This document shows positions 54,551-63,409 of a stretch of DNA of 64,000 nucleotides, piece after piece. The notes beneath the pieces were generated by a model. The model was not told the origin of the DNA. It did no database searches and worked only from the letters and a program-made list of their open reading frames with translations. Every line of letters starts with the position of its first letter. Position 1 is the stretch's first letter. Source of the DNA: Halomonas sp. KG2 (lineage in GTDB: Bacteria > Pseudomonadota > Gammaproteobacteria > Pseudomonadales > Halomonadaceae); contig CP098528.1 of assembly GCA_030440445.1 (NCBI GenBank), forward strand, positions 1,922,001 through 1,986,000, given 5' to 3'. The translations under genes were made by a program, and so were the position numbers.

Positions 54551-55574
54551 GACCAAGTACCTCTACCTGTAATTGATGTGCTTCTAAATAAGCCATGGCT
54601 TCCTGAGTTTGCGCGGGGCTGCCGAGCAGCTCTGCAATCATCAGTCCTAGGGTGCGGTCTTGAATGGACTCGACTTTTGCCTGGAGGATGCTGACATCAA
54701 CGCTGCACTCCCGCGCTAAGCGTGAAATAAGTGGCGTCGAAACAGCATCACCCGAAAACGTTAGCCGAACGACGGGATGAGTATGTTCGCTCGGTGTATC
54801 GCTTAAACGCTCGATCAGTTCTTTGGGTGGGCTTAGCTGCAAAAAGTCGTTCAGGAACTCCCTGCCCAACTGTGTGATAGGCGCAGTGAAGAAATCACCG
54901 ACCTCGGCGTCTTCTACTAGCTCACCATCGGAGATGAGGCTTACTCGGTGGCAAATAGATTTCACAACTTCCATTTCGTGAGTGATCAACAAAATGGTGA
55001 TGCCGAGCTGCTGATTAATTTCTCTCAACAGCTCAAGAATAGAGCTGGTGGTCTGGGGGTCTAGTGCGGAAGTAGCTTCATCGCACAGTAAGACGTTGGG
55101 TTTGCTGGCCAGTGCGCGGGCGATGGCGACACGCTGCTTTTGACCACCAGAAAGCTGGGCTGGGTATTGTTTGGCTTTATCAGCCAAGCCCACCAGCTCC
55201 AGCAGTGGCAATACGCGATCCTTTATAGCACTGCGGCTTTCGCCCATTAACTCAAGGGGAAGTGCCACATTATCAAATACAGTGCGCGTTGTTAGCAGGT
55301 TGAAATGCTGGAAAATCATTCCAATGCGGTGTCGGGCACGGTTTAACTCGCCGCGACTAAGGCGGGTCATTTCCTGGCCATCGACTGATACGCTGCCAGT
55401 GCTTGGGCGTTCAAGCAGGTTGACACAGCGAATAAGGGTCGACTTGCCTGCGCCTGAAAGACCAATAACGCCGTGAATGGTGCCTTTGGGGATCGTTAAA
55501 TTGACATCTTTTAGGGCATGAACGGCACTATTGCCAGTGCCATAGGTTTTACTAACGTTGCTAATTTCAATCAT
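54531..55574 (-). CDS. metN: methionine ABC transporter ATP-binding protein
   Basis: 347 residues from ATG 55572-55574. Walker A GLSGAGKSTL (about 37-46), signature LSGGQKQRVAIARAL (about 140-154), Walker B NVLLCDEATSALD. The C-terminal 75 residues form the NIL domain, which binds methionine and inhibits transport when the cell is replete. First gene of metNIQ. Its 230-base leader holds a predicted SAM-II riboswitch and a terminator, giving a second level of feedback. Confidence 0.95.
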   Translation of the reverse strand: MIEISNVSKTYGTGNSAVHALKDVNLTIPKGTIHGVIGLSGAGKSTLIRCVNLLERPSTGSVSVDGQEMTRLSRGELNRARHRIGMIFQHFNLLTTRTVFDNVALPLELMGESRSAIKDRVLPLLELVGLADKAKQYPAQLSGGQKQRVAIARALASKPNVLLCDEATSALDPQTTSSILELLREINQQLGITILLITHEMEVVKSICHRVSLISDGELVEDAEVGDFFTAPITQLGREFLNDFLQLSPPKELIERLSDTPSEHTHPVVRLTFSGDAVSTPLISRLARECSVDVSILQAKVESIQDRTLGLMIAELLGSPAQTQEAMAYLEAHQLQVEVLGHVQRNV

Positions 55575-55636
55575 AGCGTCTGCCTTAACGGTAGGCCGAA
55601 GACGGAGTGCGAGGGAGCAAGCGTAGGGCGGGAAAT

Positions 55637-55663
55637 AAAAAAAGGCCACCCTTGCGGGTGGCC
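55637..55663 (-). terminator. attenuator terminator in metN leader
   Basis: On the minus strand, GGCCACCC (55663-55656), loop GCAA, GGGTGGCC (55651-55644), then seven T (55643-55637). It lies 62 bases before the metN start and inside the transcript leader. Its 5' arm (CACCC, 55660-55656) can pair with GGGTG (55682-55678) of the aptamer, which would form a competing anti-terminator. Confidence 0.9.
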
Positions 55664-55672
55664 ATCAACGCT

Positions 55673-55750
55673 GGACACACCCTTTTAGCTGCACTTCACC
55701 AAGCCATTGGCTTGGTGGACGCCCGCAATCTGGGTACAAATCGGCGTCAT
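55673..55750 (-). promoter_or_regulatory. SAM-II riboswitch upstream of metNIQ
   Basis: Read on the minus strand. P1 is GACGCC (55748-55743) with GGCGTC (55723-55718). The loop carries GATTTGTACCC then AGATTGC (55742-55725), closely matching the SAM-II loop GATTT..ACC..ATTGC. Downstream comes GTGCAGCTAAAAGGGT (down to 55679), matching the conserved AGCTAAA..GGG tail; its GGGT (55682-55679) pairs with ACCC (55735-55732) to give the SAM-II pseudoknot. An additional hairpin CACCAAGCC/GGCTTGGTG (55717-55697) is inserted in the connecting loop. The aptamer is followed by a Rho-independent terminator, so SAM would switch transcription off. Confidence 0.82.
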
Positions 55751-56034
55751 TACATTTGCGGCGAAAGTCTAAAGAGTGGTGGGTGTCTTGTCAATTAGCG
55801 CCGTTCTATTTCATGTTTTAATGCGATAATTTAGGTTTATTTTCTGAGCCAATGATTTTTGTTAGTGATTGATTCTGGTGAGTGCTTGTGCGGCGCTTGT
55901 TATCAGAAAAAAAGCCGTTTCAACGTTTGTATCAAGGCTTCTGGCTGCACACGAGCTGGGTATTAGTAGTAAGCTTGCACAGAATTTTAGCATCTGTTTT
56001 GACTTTAATGCGTTGAGAAAGAGGGCGTAGCAAT
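55751..56034. other. divergent region metN/ribE
   Basis: 284 bases between the riboswitch aptamer and riboflavin synthase, AT-rich after 55800. It must hold both promoters. I saw no FMN riboswitch before ribE. Confidence 0.4.
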
Positions 56035-56661
56035 ATGTTTACTGGCATTGTGCAAGGCGTGGCTGAGGTCGTCGCTGTTAAAGAGCTGGAAGAGTTTCGC
56101 ACCCACGTAGTCGCATTGCCGGAGGCGTTGCGTGAAGGGCTCACTCTTGGTGCGTCGGTAGCCCATAATGGTGTTTGTCTGACGGTAACCGCGATAGAAG
56201 ATGACAATGTCAGTTTTGATCTGATGCGTGAAACGTTGCGTTTGACAAATCTTGGTGCAATTGCACCAGGTCAGTGCGTCAACATAGAGCGCGCGGCGCG
56301 TTTTGGTGATGAAATTGGTGGGCACTCCATGTCAGGCCACATTATTTGTATGGCCAATGTGGTGGCAATAGAAGAGGCACCCAACAATCGTCGGCTTTGG
56401 TTTTCACTGCCTGAGAGAGTCGCTAAATTTGTATTCGAGAAAGGGTACATTGGTGTTGATGGTATCAGCTTGACGGTCGGTGACGTACGTCCCGCCAGCG
56501 ATAGTGCGGGGGTGGAGTTTAGCGTCAATCTGATACCAGAGACGCTGGCGCGTACAGTTTTAAAAGATCGCTTGCTAGGCGACAAGGTCAATATCGAGAT
56601 TGATCCGCAAACCCAGGTGATTGTTGAAACAGTTGAAAGGGTGTTGGCGAGTCGTCTTTAG
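56035..56661 (+). CDS. ribE: riboflavin synthase alpha chain
   Basis: 208 residues, two tandem lumazine-binding barrels. MFTGIVQGVAEVVAVKELEE is the hallmark N-terminus, with VAHNGVCLTVTAIEDD in barrel one and FEKGYIGVDGISLTVGDV in barrel two. Dismutates two lumazines to riboflavin (symbol ribC or ribE depending on nomenclature). The rest of the rib operon is elsewhere. Confidence 0.95.
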   Translation: MFTGIVQGVAEVVAVKELEEFRTHVVALPEALREGLTLGASVAHNGVCLTVTAIEDDNVSFDLMRETLRLTNLGAIAPGQCVNIERAARFGDEIGGHSMSGHIICMANVVAIEEAPNNRRLWFSLPERVAKFVFEKGYIGVDGISLTVGDVRPASDSAGVEFSVNLIPETLARTVLKDRLLGDKVNIEIDPQTQVIVETVERVLASRL

Positions 56662-56681
56662 TCGTGTTTTTTGTCTTACCG

Positions 56682-56697
56682 TTGACCGATCGGTTAG
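56682..56697. promoter_or_regulatory. candidate purine-permease operator, copy 2
   Basis: TTGACCGATCGGTTAG, with the perfect core ACCGATCGGT (56685-56694), 163 bases upstream of the NCS2 start at 56861. Pairs with copy 1 at 38277-38292. Confidence 0.6.
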
Positions 56698-56860
56698 CTC
56701 ATGGCCTGAAGTTTGCTATTCATAATAGATAGGTGGGGGAGTTCCCACTAACGCTAGCGGCACAAGGGGCACTCGCAACGCGTGGAGCCTTTAGGTAGTA
56801 TGTGCGGCTTTTCTCGCATCAAGGGACGCATTCAGCGTAAGCGCGAAGGATAAAGACGAC

Positions 56861-58159
56861 ATGAAACTTCTGGACAATTACTTCAAGCTCACCGAGCAGA
56901 AGACCAATGTAAAGACCGAGTTGATCGCAGGGTTCACCACGTTCCTCACGATGGCTTATATCATTTTCGTCAACCCGAGCATTCTCTCGGAAGCGGGGAT
57001 GGATTACGGCGCGGTATTTGTTGCTACCTGTGTCGCTGCTGCCATCGGCTGTTTTGTTATGGGGCTTTGGGCAAACTATCCGATCGCGCAAGCACCAGGC
57101 ATGGGGCTGAATGCTTTTTTTACCTACGGTGTGGTACTGGGAATGGGCTATACCTGGGAGGCGGCATTGGGGGCTGTCTTCTTCTCCGGTCTAACGTTCT
57201 TCCTGCTAAGTATTTTTAAGATTCGCGAGTGGATCATTAATTCTATTCCACTCTCATTACGTTTGGGGATTGCTGCGGGCATTGGCTTGTTCCTAGCGAT
57301 GATTGCACTTAAAAATGCCGGTATTGTGGTCGCTAATCCAGCCACCTATGTGGCGCTGGGTGATTTGTCCCAGCCACCCGCACTTTATGCCTTGTTGGGC
57401 TTTTTCGTTATTACGGCGCTTTCCTACCTACGCGTGACCGGTGCGGTAATGATCGGTATTTTGGGCATCACGATCCTTGCGACGCTGTTCGGACATAACC
57501 AGTATGGCGGTATTATGTCTATGCCGCCTTCGATTGCGCCTACCTTTATGGCAATGGATCTAATGGGCGCGTTGGATGTGGCGATGCTAAGCGTCATTTT
57601 TGCCTTCTTGTTTGTGGATCTGTTTGATACGTCAGGCACCTTGGTAGGGGTGGCTCACCGCGGCAAACTGCTGGATGAAAATGGCAAGCTGCCGCGCATT
57701 GGTCGCGCTATGATGGCCGACAGTACCGCGTCTATGGCGGGTGCTGCATTGGGTACTTCGACAACGACTAGCTATATTGAATCAACCGCGGGTATCGCTT
57801 CCGGTGGTCGTACGGGGTTAACGGCGGTTGTGGTCGGTGTGCTGTTTTTAATTAGCCTTTTCTTTGCGCCGTTAGCAGGTTCTATTCCGGCCTATGCGAC
57901 AGCAGGGGCGCTGCTTTACGTGGCCGTTTTGATGGCGGGTAGCTTAGCCCACGCAAACTGGGAAGACCCAACCGACGCTGCACCTGTACTGATCGCTGCC
58001 CTGGCTATGCCGCTGACGTTCTCAATTGCTGAGGGAATTGCGCTTGGTTTTATTAGCTATGTTGCGATTAAAGCGCTTTCGGGACGGTTCAGCGATTTGA
58101 ACCCCGCCGTCATAACGCTGGCGCTACTGTTTGCAGCAAAATTTCTTTTCCTGGGTTAA
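56861..58159 (+). CDS. NCS2 family purine permease (AzgA/GhxP-like)
   Basis: 432 residues, 12-14 helices. NVKTELIAGFTTFLTMAYIIFVNPSILSEAGMDYGAVFVATC is the AzgA-type opening, APGMGLNAFFTYGV (about 77-90) the conserved substrate site, FLFVDLFDTSGTLVGVAHR the Asp/Glu-helix equivalent, and GTSTTTSYIESTAGIASGGRTGLTAV the signature. Proton-coupled uptake of adenine, guanine or hypoxanthine. It is followed 34 bases later by apt, fitting purine salvage. Confidence 0.92.
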   Translation: MKLLDNYFKLTEQKTNVKTELIAGFTTFLTMAYIIFVNPSILSEAGMDYGAVFVATCVAAAIGCFVMGLWANYPIAQAPGMGLNAFFTYGVVLGMGYTWEAALGAVFFSGLTFFLLSIFKIREWIINSIPLSLRLGIAAGIGLFLAMIALKNAGIVVANPATYVALGDLSQPPALYALLGFFVITALSYLRVTGAVMIGILGITILATLFGHNQYGGIMSMPPSIAPTFMAMDLMGALDVAMLSVIFAFLFVDLFDTSGTLVGVAHRGKLLDENGKLPRIGRAMMADSTASMAGAALGTSTTTSYIESTAGIASGGRTGLTAVVVGVLFLISLFFAPLAGSIPAYATAGALLYVAVLMAGSLAHANWEDPTDAAPVLIAALAMPLTFSIAEGIALGFISYVAIKALSGRFSDLNPAVITLALLFAAKFLFLG

Positions 58160-58193
58160 TTACCCGCTTTATCTTTAATCAATGAGAGACGCG

Positions 58194-58739
58194 ATGAGCA
58201 TCTACGGCGACTACATTAAGTCCGTTATTCGCACGGTTCCTGACTGGCCAGAGCAGGGCGTAAATTTTCGAGATATCACACCGCTCCTGCAAAATAGTGC
58301 TGCCTTTCGTAAGCTGATTGATAGCTTTGTGCATCGCTACCAGGAAATGAACTTAGATGCCATCGCGGCGATTGATGCCCGTGGCTTCATCATTGGTGCG
58401 CCCTTGGCCTACGAGTTAGGCTGCAGCTTTGTGCCCGTTCGCAAGAAGGGCAAACTGCCATTCAAGACGATCAGTGAGACTTACACGCTTGAATACGGCC
58501 ACTCTGAAGTTGAACTTCATGCCGATGCTTTCCAGAAAAATGACCGTATCCTGCTGATGGATGATTTGATTGCCACTGGCGGTACTATGCTTGCAGCAGC
58601 GAATCTAATTCAACGCTCTGGTGGGCACGTGGTGGAAACCGCAACTATTATTGATCTGCCTGAGCTGGGCGGTTCCCAGAAAATTCGCGATGCTGGCTAT
58701 AGCGTATTCGCGGTATGTTCATTCACCGAAGACGAGTAA
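58194..58739 (+). CDS. apt: adenine phosphoribosyltransferase
   Basis: 181 residues from ATG 58194 (GAGAGAC upstream); ATG 58182 is also in frame. Converts adenine and PRPP to AMP. The PRPP loop is [18 protein letters not shown] (about 123-140); FRDITPLL and [18 protein letters not shown] are family motifs. The stop lies 8 bases before gpt. Confidence 0.95.
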   Translation: MSIYGDYIKSVIRTVPDWPEQGVNFRDITPLLQNSAAFRKLIDSFVHRYQEMNLDAIAAIDARGFIIGAPLAYELGCSFVPVRKKGKLPFKTISETYTLEYGHSEVELHADAFQKNDRILLMDDLIATGGTMLAAANLIQRSGGHVVETATIIDLPELGGSQKIRDAGYSVFAVCSFTEDE

Positions 58740-58747
58740 CGCCACTT

Positions 58748-59227
58748 ATGAGTAGCGAACGCTATCATCAGCACTTCACCATTTCCTGGGATCAACTGCA
58801 CCGCGATGTGCGTCAACTTTGTCATCAGCTAATTGAACGAGATTTCAAAGGTATCGTCGCGATTACCCGTGGTGGATTAATACCTGCGGCGCTTATCGCC
58901 CGTGAACTCAATATTCGCTTGATCGATACCGTTTGTATCAAAAGCTATGATCATATGGATCAAGGCGGTTTAGACATCATGAAGGGCGTTGACCATGATG
59001 GTGATGGTTGGCTGTTGGTTGATGATCTGGTAGATACCGGTAAAACTGCCCGTGCTGTTCGTGAAATGCTGCCTAAGGCGCATTTCGTGACAATGTATGC
59101 CAAACCAGAAGGGCGTCCTCTGGTTGACCAATACCTTACCGAAGTGGCTCAGCAGTGTTGGATCCAGTTCCCTTGGGATATGGGCATTGCTTATGTTGAG
59201 CCGCTGGCGGATCAACTGAAGAAGTAA
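58748..59227 (+). CDS. gpt: xanthine-guanine phosphoribosyltransferase
   Basis: 159 residues from ATG 58748. [50 protein letters not shown], and the PRPP loop [17 protein letters not shown] (about 85-101) match E. coli Gpt. Salvages guanine, xanthine and, weakly, hypoxanthine. Between apt and ung in a compact salvage run. Confidence 0.94.
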   Translation: MSSERYHQHFTISWDQLHRDVRQLCHQLIERDFKGIVAITRGGLIPAALIARELNIRLIDTVCIKSYDHMDQGGLDIMKGVDHDGDGWLLVDDLVDTGKTARAVREMLPKAHFVTMYAKPEGRPLVDQYLTEVAQQCWIQFPWDMGIAYVEPLADQLKK

Positions 59228-59228
59228 T

Positions 59229-59912
59229 ATGGCTAACCCGCTACCCGACGATTGGAATCAATGGCTTGGACAAGAATTTCAGGCTGACTATATGTCAGCC
59301 CTGAAAACATTTTTGGCTCAAGAGAAATCAGCCAAAAAAGTTATCTACCCTCACTCATCGCATTGGTTTCGCGCTTTTGAGCTGACACCTTTAGCCGCTG
59401 TGAAAGTGGTTATTCTAGGGCAAGACCCCTATCACGGCCCAAATCAAGCTCATGGGTTGTGCTTTTCGGTGCAGCCGGGTATCCAAGTGCCTCCTTCTTT
59501 GGTCAATATTTATAAAGAATTAGCTGCTGATGTGGGGTTTACACCCGTGCAACACGGCTTTTTGGAGTCTTGGGCAACCCAGGGTGTGCTGCTGCTTAAC
59601 ACCGCATTAACGGTTGAGCAGGGTAATGCCGCTTCTCATCGTGGCAAGGGGTGGGAACACTTCACCGACTGCGCGATTGAAACTGTCAGTCGGTATGCTG
59701 AACCGTGCGTTTTCTTGTTGTGGGGCAGTCATGCTCGCCAGAAGAAAGTTCTGATTGATCAGTCGCGTCACTTGGTGTTGGAGTCACCGCATCCTTCACC
59801 ACTCTCAGCGCATCGAGGTTTTTTTGGCAATCACCACTTTTCCCGTGCCAATCAGTTTTTAGCAGAGCATGGGCGTTCGCCGATTGAGTGGCAATTGCCG
59901 GAAACCCCTTAA
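59229..59912 (+). CDS. ung: uracil-DNA glycosylase
   Basis: 227 residues, starting one base after the gpt stop. Catalytic Asp66 in [40 protein letters not shown], and the DNA-minor-groove [13 protein letters not shown] loop with the active His. Removes uracil from DNA; pairs naturally with the dcd/dUTP side of metabolism. Confidence 0.97.
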   Translation: MANPLPDDWNQWLGQEFQADYMSALKTFLAQEKSAKKVIYPHSSHWFRAFELTPLAAVKVVILGQDPYHGPNQAHGLCFSVQPGIQVPPSLVNIYKELAADVGFTPVQHGFLESWATQGVLLLNTALTVEQGNAASHRGKGWEHFTDCAIETVSRYAEPCVFLLWGSHARQKKVLIDQSRHLVLESPHPSPLSAHRGFFGNHHFSRANQFLAEHGRSPIEWQLPETP

Positions 59913-60009
59913 CCTACTGGTCAGTTGCGGGTAGAATGGCGCGCAATTTTGTAAGCTTGTCGATGCGACCTAGGTCGCCATCCTGAATCCCATGCAGCGA
60001 GGAAGTCCC

Positions 60010-60639
60010 ATGAGTGTTTACGCCATTAATCATCCGCTTGTTCAACATAAGCTGGGACTGCTGCGCGAAGCCGATTTGAGCACCAAAAGCTTCCGGGAGC
60101 TAGCAGGTGAAGTGGCTAAGCTGCTGACCTATGAAGCAACAAAGGGGCTAGAGCTCGAGGATCATGAGATTCAAGGCTGGAACAACGAGCCTATTGCGAC
60201 GCGCCGTCTGAAAGGGAAAAAAGTAACGGTTGTGCCAATTCTGCGCGCTGGCTTAGGCATGCTGGAGGGCGTTACTGACCTGATTCCTAGCGCACGCGTC
60301 AGCGTGGTGGGTCTTTATCGGGATGAAGAGACTCTTCAACCGGTGCCTTATTTCGCCAAGTTCGCCAATGATATTGAAGAGCGCATGGCGCTTGTCATCG
60401 ACCCGATGCTGGCGACCGGCGGTTCAATGGTTGCGACGCTAGACATGTTGCGTGAGCGTGGTTGTGAGCATATGAAAGTCATCGTGCTGGTAGCTGCCCC
60501 TGAGGGCATTAAGCGTGTTCAGGACGCGTACCCAGATGTTGAGATCTACACCGCATCCGTTGATGATCGGCTAGATGAGCACGGTTACATCGTGCCTGGT
60601 TTGGGAGATGCAGGCGATAAGATCTTCGGAACGCGCTAA
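60010..60639 (+). CDS. upp: uracil phosphoribosyltransferase
   Basis: 209 residues from ATG 60010 (RBS AGGAAG). Makes UMP from uracil. [28 protein letters not shown] at the start, [14 protein letters not shown], and the PRPP loop [17 protein letters not shown] (about 128-144) are clear. Followed by a terminator, then uraA, as in E. coli upp-uraA. Confidence 0.97.
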   Translation: MSVYAINHPLVQHKLGLLREADLSTKSFRELAGEVAKLLTYEATKGLELEDHEIQGWNNEPIATRRLKGKKVTVVPILRAGLGMLEGVTDLIPSARVSVVGLYRDEETLQPVPYFAKFANDIEERMALVIDPMLATGGSMVATLDMLRERGCEHMKVIVLVAAPEGIKRVQDAYPDVEIYTASVDDRLDEHGYIVPGLGDAGDKIFGTR

Positions 60640-60653
60640 GCACTCCGACTAAC

Positions 60654-60690
60654 AATGCCCCTTACGCTTCGCGTTGGGGGCATTTTTTTG
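60654..60690 (+). terminator. Rho-independent terminator between upp and uraA
   Basis: AATGCCCC (60654-60661) pairs with GGGGCATT (60677-60684), with an inner ACGC/GCGT stem, then a T-run. Some read-through to uraA is likely, given the shared role. Confidence 0.85.
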
Positions 60691-60727
60691 GCTAACCACC
60701 GACAACGAAAAGATTGGAAACGTTTAG

Positions 60728-61957
60728 ATGAGACATTCAGCAAGTCATGAGTCTTGGCCCAAAATGCTGCTGACAGGTGCACAAATGCTATTCGTGGCCT
60801 TTGGTGCACTGGTATTGGTTCCGTTGCTGACTGGGCTAGATCCCAGTGTCGCACTATTTACCGCGGGTATTGGTACGCTGGTGTTCCATGGCATTACCAA
60901 GCAGACGGTGCCGGTATTCTTGGCGTCATCATTTGCGTTCATTGCTCCCATTCAAGGCTCGATAGCAAGCTTTGGCGTGTCAGCCACGCTAGGGGGCTTA
61001 ATGGCAGCAGGGGTGGTGTACGTTGCCATTTCTCAAGTAGTACGTGTTAAAGGCACTGCTTGGCTACACAGGCTGTTACCGCCTGTCGTGGTCGGACCAG
61101 TTATTATGGTGATTGGTTTAGCATTGGCGCCAGTCGCTGTCAGTATGGCTACAGGAGAGACAAGCGATAACATTGGTTATGGTCAAGCGATTTTCCTTTC
61201 CATGGCCAGTTTGCTGGTAACGCTGATATTAGCTGTTTTCGGGCGTGGAATTCTTCGCTTGGTGCCGATAATGGGGGGTATTGCAGTGGGGTATGGCTTG
61301 GCGCTTGTTATGGGCGTTGTCGATTTCACTGCGGTACGTGATGCTGCTTGGCTATCATTGCCAAACTTTACCGCGCCGAGTTTCCATTGGGCGGCTATTT
61401 TGTTCATGATTCCTGTTGCGATTGCTCCTGCGGTGGAACATATCGGCGATATGGTGGCGATAGGCTCAGTGACACGCAAAAACTATTTAGAGAAGCCAGG
61501 TCTTCATCGCACCTTGTTAGGCGATGGGCTGGCGACAATGGCAGCTGCGCTGTTTGGTGGTCCTCCCAATACAACCTATTCAGAAGTAACGGGGGCAGTG
61601 ACGCTGACTAAGGCATTCAACCCCATGTACATGATCATCGCCGCAGTGATTGCGATTGTACTGGCCTTTGTAGGCAAGCTGGGCGCGTTACTGCAAACTA
61701 TTCCAGGCCCTGTAATGGGCGGTATTATGACGCTGCTGTTTGGTTCGATCGCAGTGGTTGGTATGAATACCCTGGTGCGTGCAGGTCAGTCATTAACGGC
61801 GGCGCGTAATCTCGTGGTGGTTTCGTTAATTTTAGTATTTGGGATAGGTGGAATGCAGTTTGGAGGTGGTCAGTTCACTCTCCAGGGCGTGAGCTTAGCC
61901 GCGCTAGTTGGCATTGCGCTAAACTGGCTGTTACCCGCTGAGAAAGAGGGCGAATAG
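60728..61957 (+). CDS. uraA: uracil-xanthine permease (NCS2)
   Basis: 409 residues, 14-helix NCS2 transporter. GAQMLFVAFGALVLVPLLTGLDPSVALFTAGIGTLVFH opens it, IAPAVEHIGDMVAIGSV contains the conserved Glu of the substrate site, and GPPNTTYSEVTGAVTLTKAFNP is the NCS2 signature. Imports uracil for Upp. No copy of the 16-base palindrome precedes it, unlike the other two NCS2 genes. Confidence 0.93.
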   Translation: MRHSASHESWPKMLLTGAQMLFVAFGALVLVPLLTGLDPSVALFTAGIGTLVFHGITKQTVPVFLASSFAFIAPIQGSIASFGVSATLGGLMAAGVVYVAISQVVRVKGTAWLHRLLPPVVVGPVIMVIGLALAPVAVSMATGETSDNIGYGQAIFLSMASLLVTLILAVFGRGILRLVPIMGGIAVGYGLALVMGVVDFTAVRDAAWLSLPNFTAPSFHWAAILFMIPVAIAPAVEHIGDMVAIGSVTRKNYLEKPGLHRTLLGDGLATMAAALFGGPPNTTYSEVTGAVTLTKAFNPMYMIIAAVIAIVLAFVGKLGALLQTIPGPVMGGIMTLLFGSIAVVGMNTLVRAGQSLTAARNLVVVSLILVFGIGGMQFGGGQFTLQGVSLAALVGIALNWLLPAEKEGE

Positions 61958-61998
61958 CCACTCAATCATACCCACCGGTTGGTTATTGGGAGTTGTAA

Positions 61999-62550
61999 AT
62001 GGAAGAGGCAATTGATAGCCCATTTCCTGTGCTCGGCATTGCCGCGTGGAGTGGTACTGGTAAGACAACTCTGTTAGCGCAGCTTTTGCCTCGCCTGCGC
62101 GAAAAGGGGCTCAGGGTGGGGGTGATAAAGCATGCCCACCATAGCTTTGATGTCGATCAGCCAGGAAAAGATAGCTATAAACTTCGTCAGGCTGGCGCTG
62201 CGCCTATGTTGATTGCATCTCGAGAGCGTTTTGCCATGATGCAAGAGACACCTGGCCAAGAAGAACCGGATCTTGGCTACCTCTTGTCACTGATGATTAC
62301 CCAGACGCCAGATTTGGTCATTGTGGAAGGCTTCAAGGCGTGGCCAATTCCTAAGCTAGTCCTGTACCGTGCAGGGGTTGGCGATGTTTCCATTGTCAGT
62401 GGCGACTGGGTACAGGCGGTAGCGTCAAGTGGCTCACTGCCTCCATCAATTCGCCCAACAGCTAAGCGGCTGGACCTGAATAATATTGAAGCGATCACTG
62501 AGTGGGTAATCGAGTGGATGAATGCTCAACCCAATGCTGTGGCTAACTAA
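61999..62550 (+). CDS. mobB: molybdopterin-guanine dinucleotide biosynthesis protein MobB
   Basis: 183 residues. P-loop AAWSGTGKTTLLAQLLPRLRE (Walker A GTGKTT), VGVIKHAHHSFDVDQPGKDSYKLRQAGA and DLVIVEGFKAWPIPKLVLYR are characteristic. GTP-binding helper of MobA in MGD formation. RBS GGGAG lies upstream of ATG 61999. First of three molybdenum-cofactor genes. Confidence 0.93.
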   Translation: MEEAIDSPFPVLGIAAWSGTGKTTLLAQLLPRLREKGLRVGVIKHAHHSFDVDQPGKDSYKLRQAGAAPMLIASRERFAMMQETPGQEEPDLGYLLSLMITQTPDLVIVEGFKAWPIPKLVLYRAGVGDVSIVSGDWVQAVASSGSLPPSIRPTAKRLDLNNIEAITEWVIEWMNAQPNAVAN

Positions 62551-62610
62551 ATTAGCGGCTCCCCAAACAGTATTTTTATAACACCGTGGCTTGATTAAAA
62601 AGGTAACGAT

Positions 62611-63405
62611 ATGCAGCTAACTCACCTCAATAAACACGGCGAAGCCAACATGGTCGATGTCGGAGATAAGCGAGAGACTCGCCGCGAGGCGGTAGCGTCT
62701 GGGCGTATCGTTATGCAGCCTAAAACGTTGCAGCTGTTGAGTGATGGCGAGTTGCCCAAAGGCGATGTGCTGGCGACCGCGCGCATTGCGGGTATTCAGG
62801 CGGCAAAGCGCACGCATGAGTTGATCCCGTTGTGCCATTCATTAGCGCTTTCGAAAGTCTCTGTAGATTTCGCTATTGATCACGCTAATGGTTGTGTTGA
62901 TGTTTCCGCGCTGTGCCGCCTTAATGGACAGACCGGGGTAGAGATGGAAGCTCTGACCGCTGTGTCGGTGGCTTGTCTGACGCTTTACGATATGTGTAAA
63001 GCGGTGGATAAAGAGATGCGCATTGACGCCATTCAATTGGAAAGTAAGCGGGGCGGTGTTCGTGGCGATTATCAACGAGGTGTGCCAGAACCGATTGTGA
63101 CTGGCGGTGGCGTTGCGGGGGAGGTTCGCTTAGGCGAGCGATGTGCATCCCCTTGCGTGCGGGTTAAGTTTCTTGCGGAGCTGCGTGAGCGGGTTGAAGA
63201 GAGTGATCTGGCCATTGGGCTTGATCAACTGCCAAGTCGAGATGTGGCGGGGTTGAAAGCGGCGTTAAGCGCTATGGATGCACGCTTTAATGTGTTGTCA
63301 GAGCAGCGCACGTTGTGTGCTATCAATCAAGTGATGGCCAACGATAGTGCGCGCCTTACCGATGAGGATGAAGTGGCCTTCTTTCCTCCAGTGACGGGTG
63401 GGTAA
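62611..63405 (+). CDS. moaC: MoaC-MoaD fusion: cPMP synthase plus molybdopterin synthase small subunit
   Basis: 264 residues in one uninterrupted frame. Residues 1-155 are Moa[20 protein letters not shown], the active-site lysine in [13 protein letters not shown] (K66, H76), and [12 protein letters not shown] (D127, K130). A linker of about 27 residues follows, then residues 183-264 are Moa[17 protein letters not shown]...[16 protein letters not shown] with the C-terminal Gly-Gly that is thiocarboxylated. The MoaC part makes cyclic pyranopterin; the MoaD part donates sulfur with MoaE, encoded next. No separate MoaD start with a good RBS is visible; a GTG at the domain edge lacks one. Confidence 0.9.
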   Translation: MQLTHLNKHGEANMVDVGDKRETRREAVASGRIVMQPKTLQLLSDGELPKGDVLATARIAGIQAAKRTHELIPLCHSLALSKVSVDFAIDHANGCVDVSALCRLNGQTGVEMEALTAVSVACLTLYDMCKAVDKEMRIDAIQLESKRGGVRGDYQRGVPEPIVTGGGVAGEVRLGERCASPCVRVKFLAELRERVEESDLAIGLDQLPSRDVAGLKAALSAMDARFNVLSEQRTLCAINQVMANDSARLTDEDEVAFFPPVTGG

Positions 63406-63409
63406 TCAG

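Noticed and set aside
55575..55800. SAM-I (S-box), T-box or cobalamin riboswitch in the metN leader
   Set aside because: None of their conserved cores is present; the conserved blocks fit SAM-II instead.
55800..56034. FMN riboswitch before riboflavin synthase
   Set aside because: The conserved FMN-element blocks are not seen; this leader is short and AT-rich.
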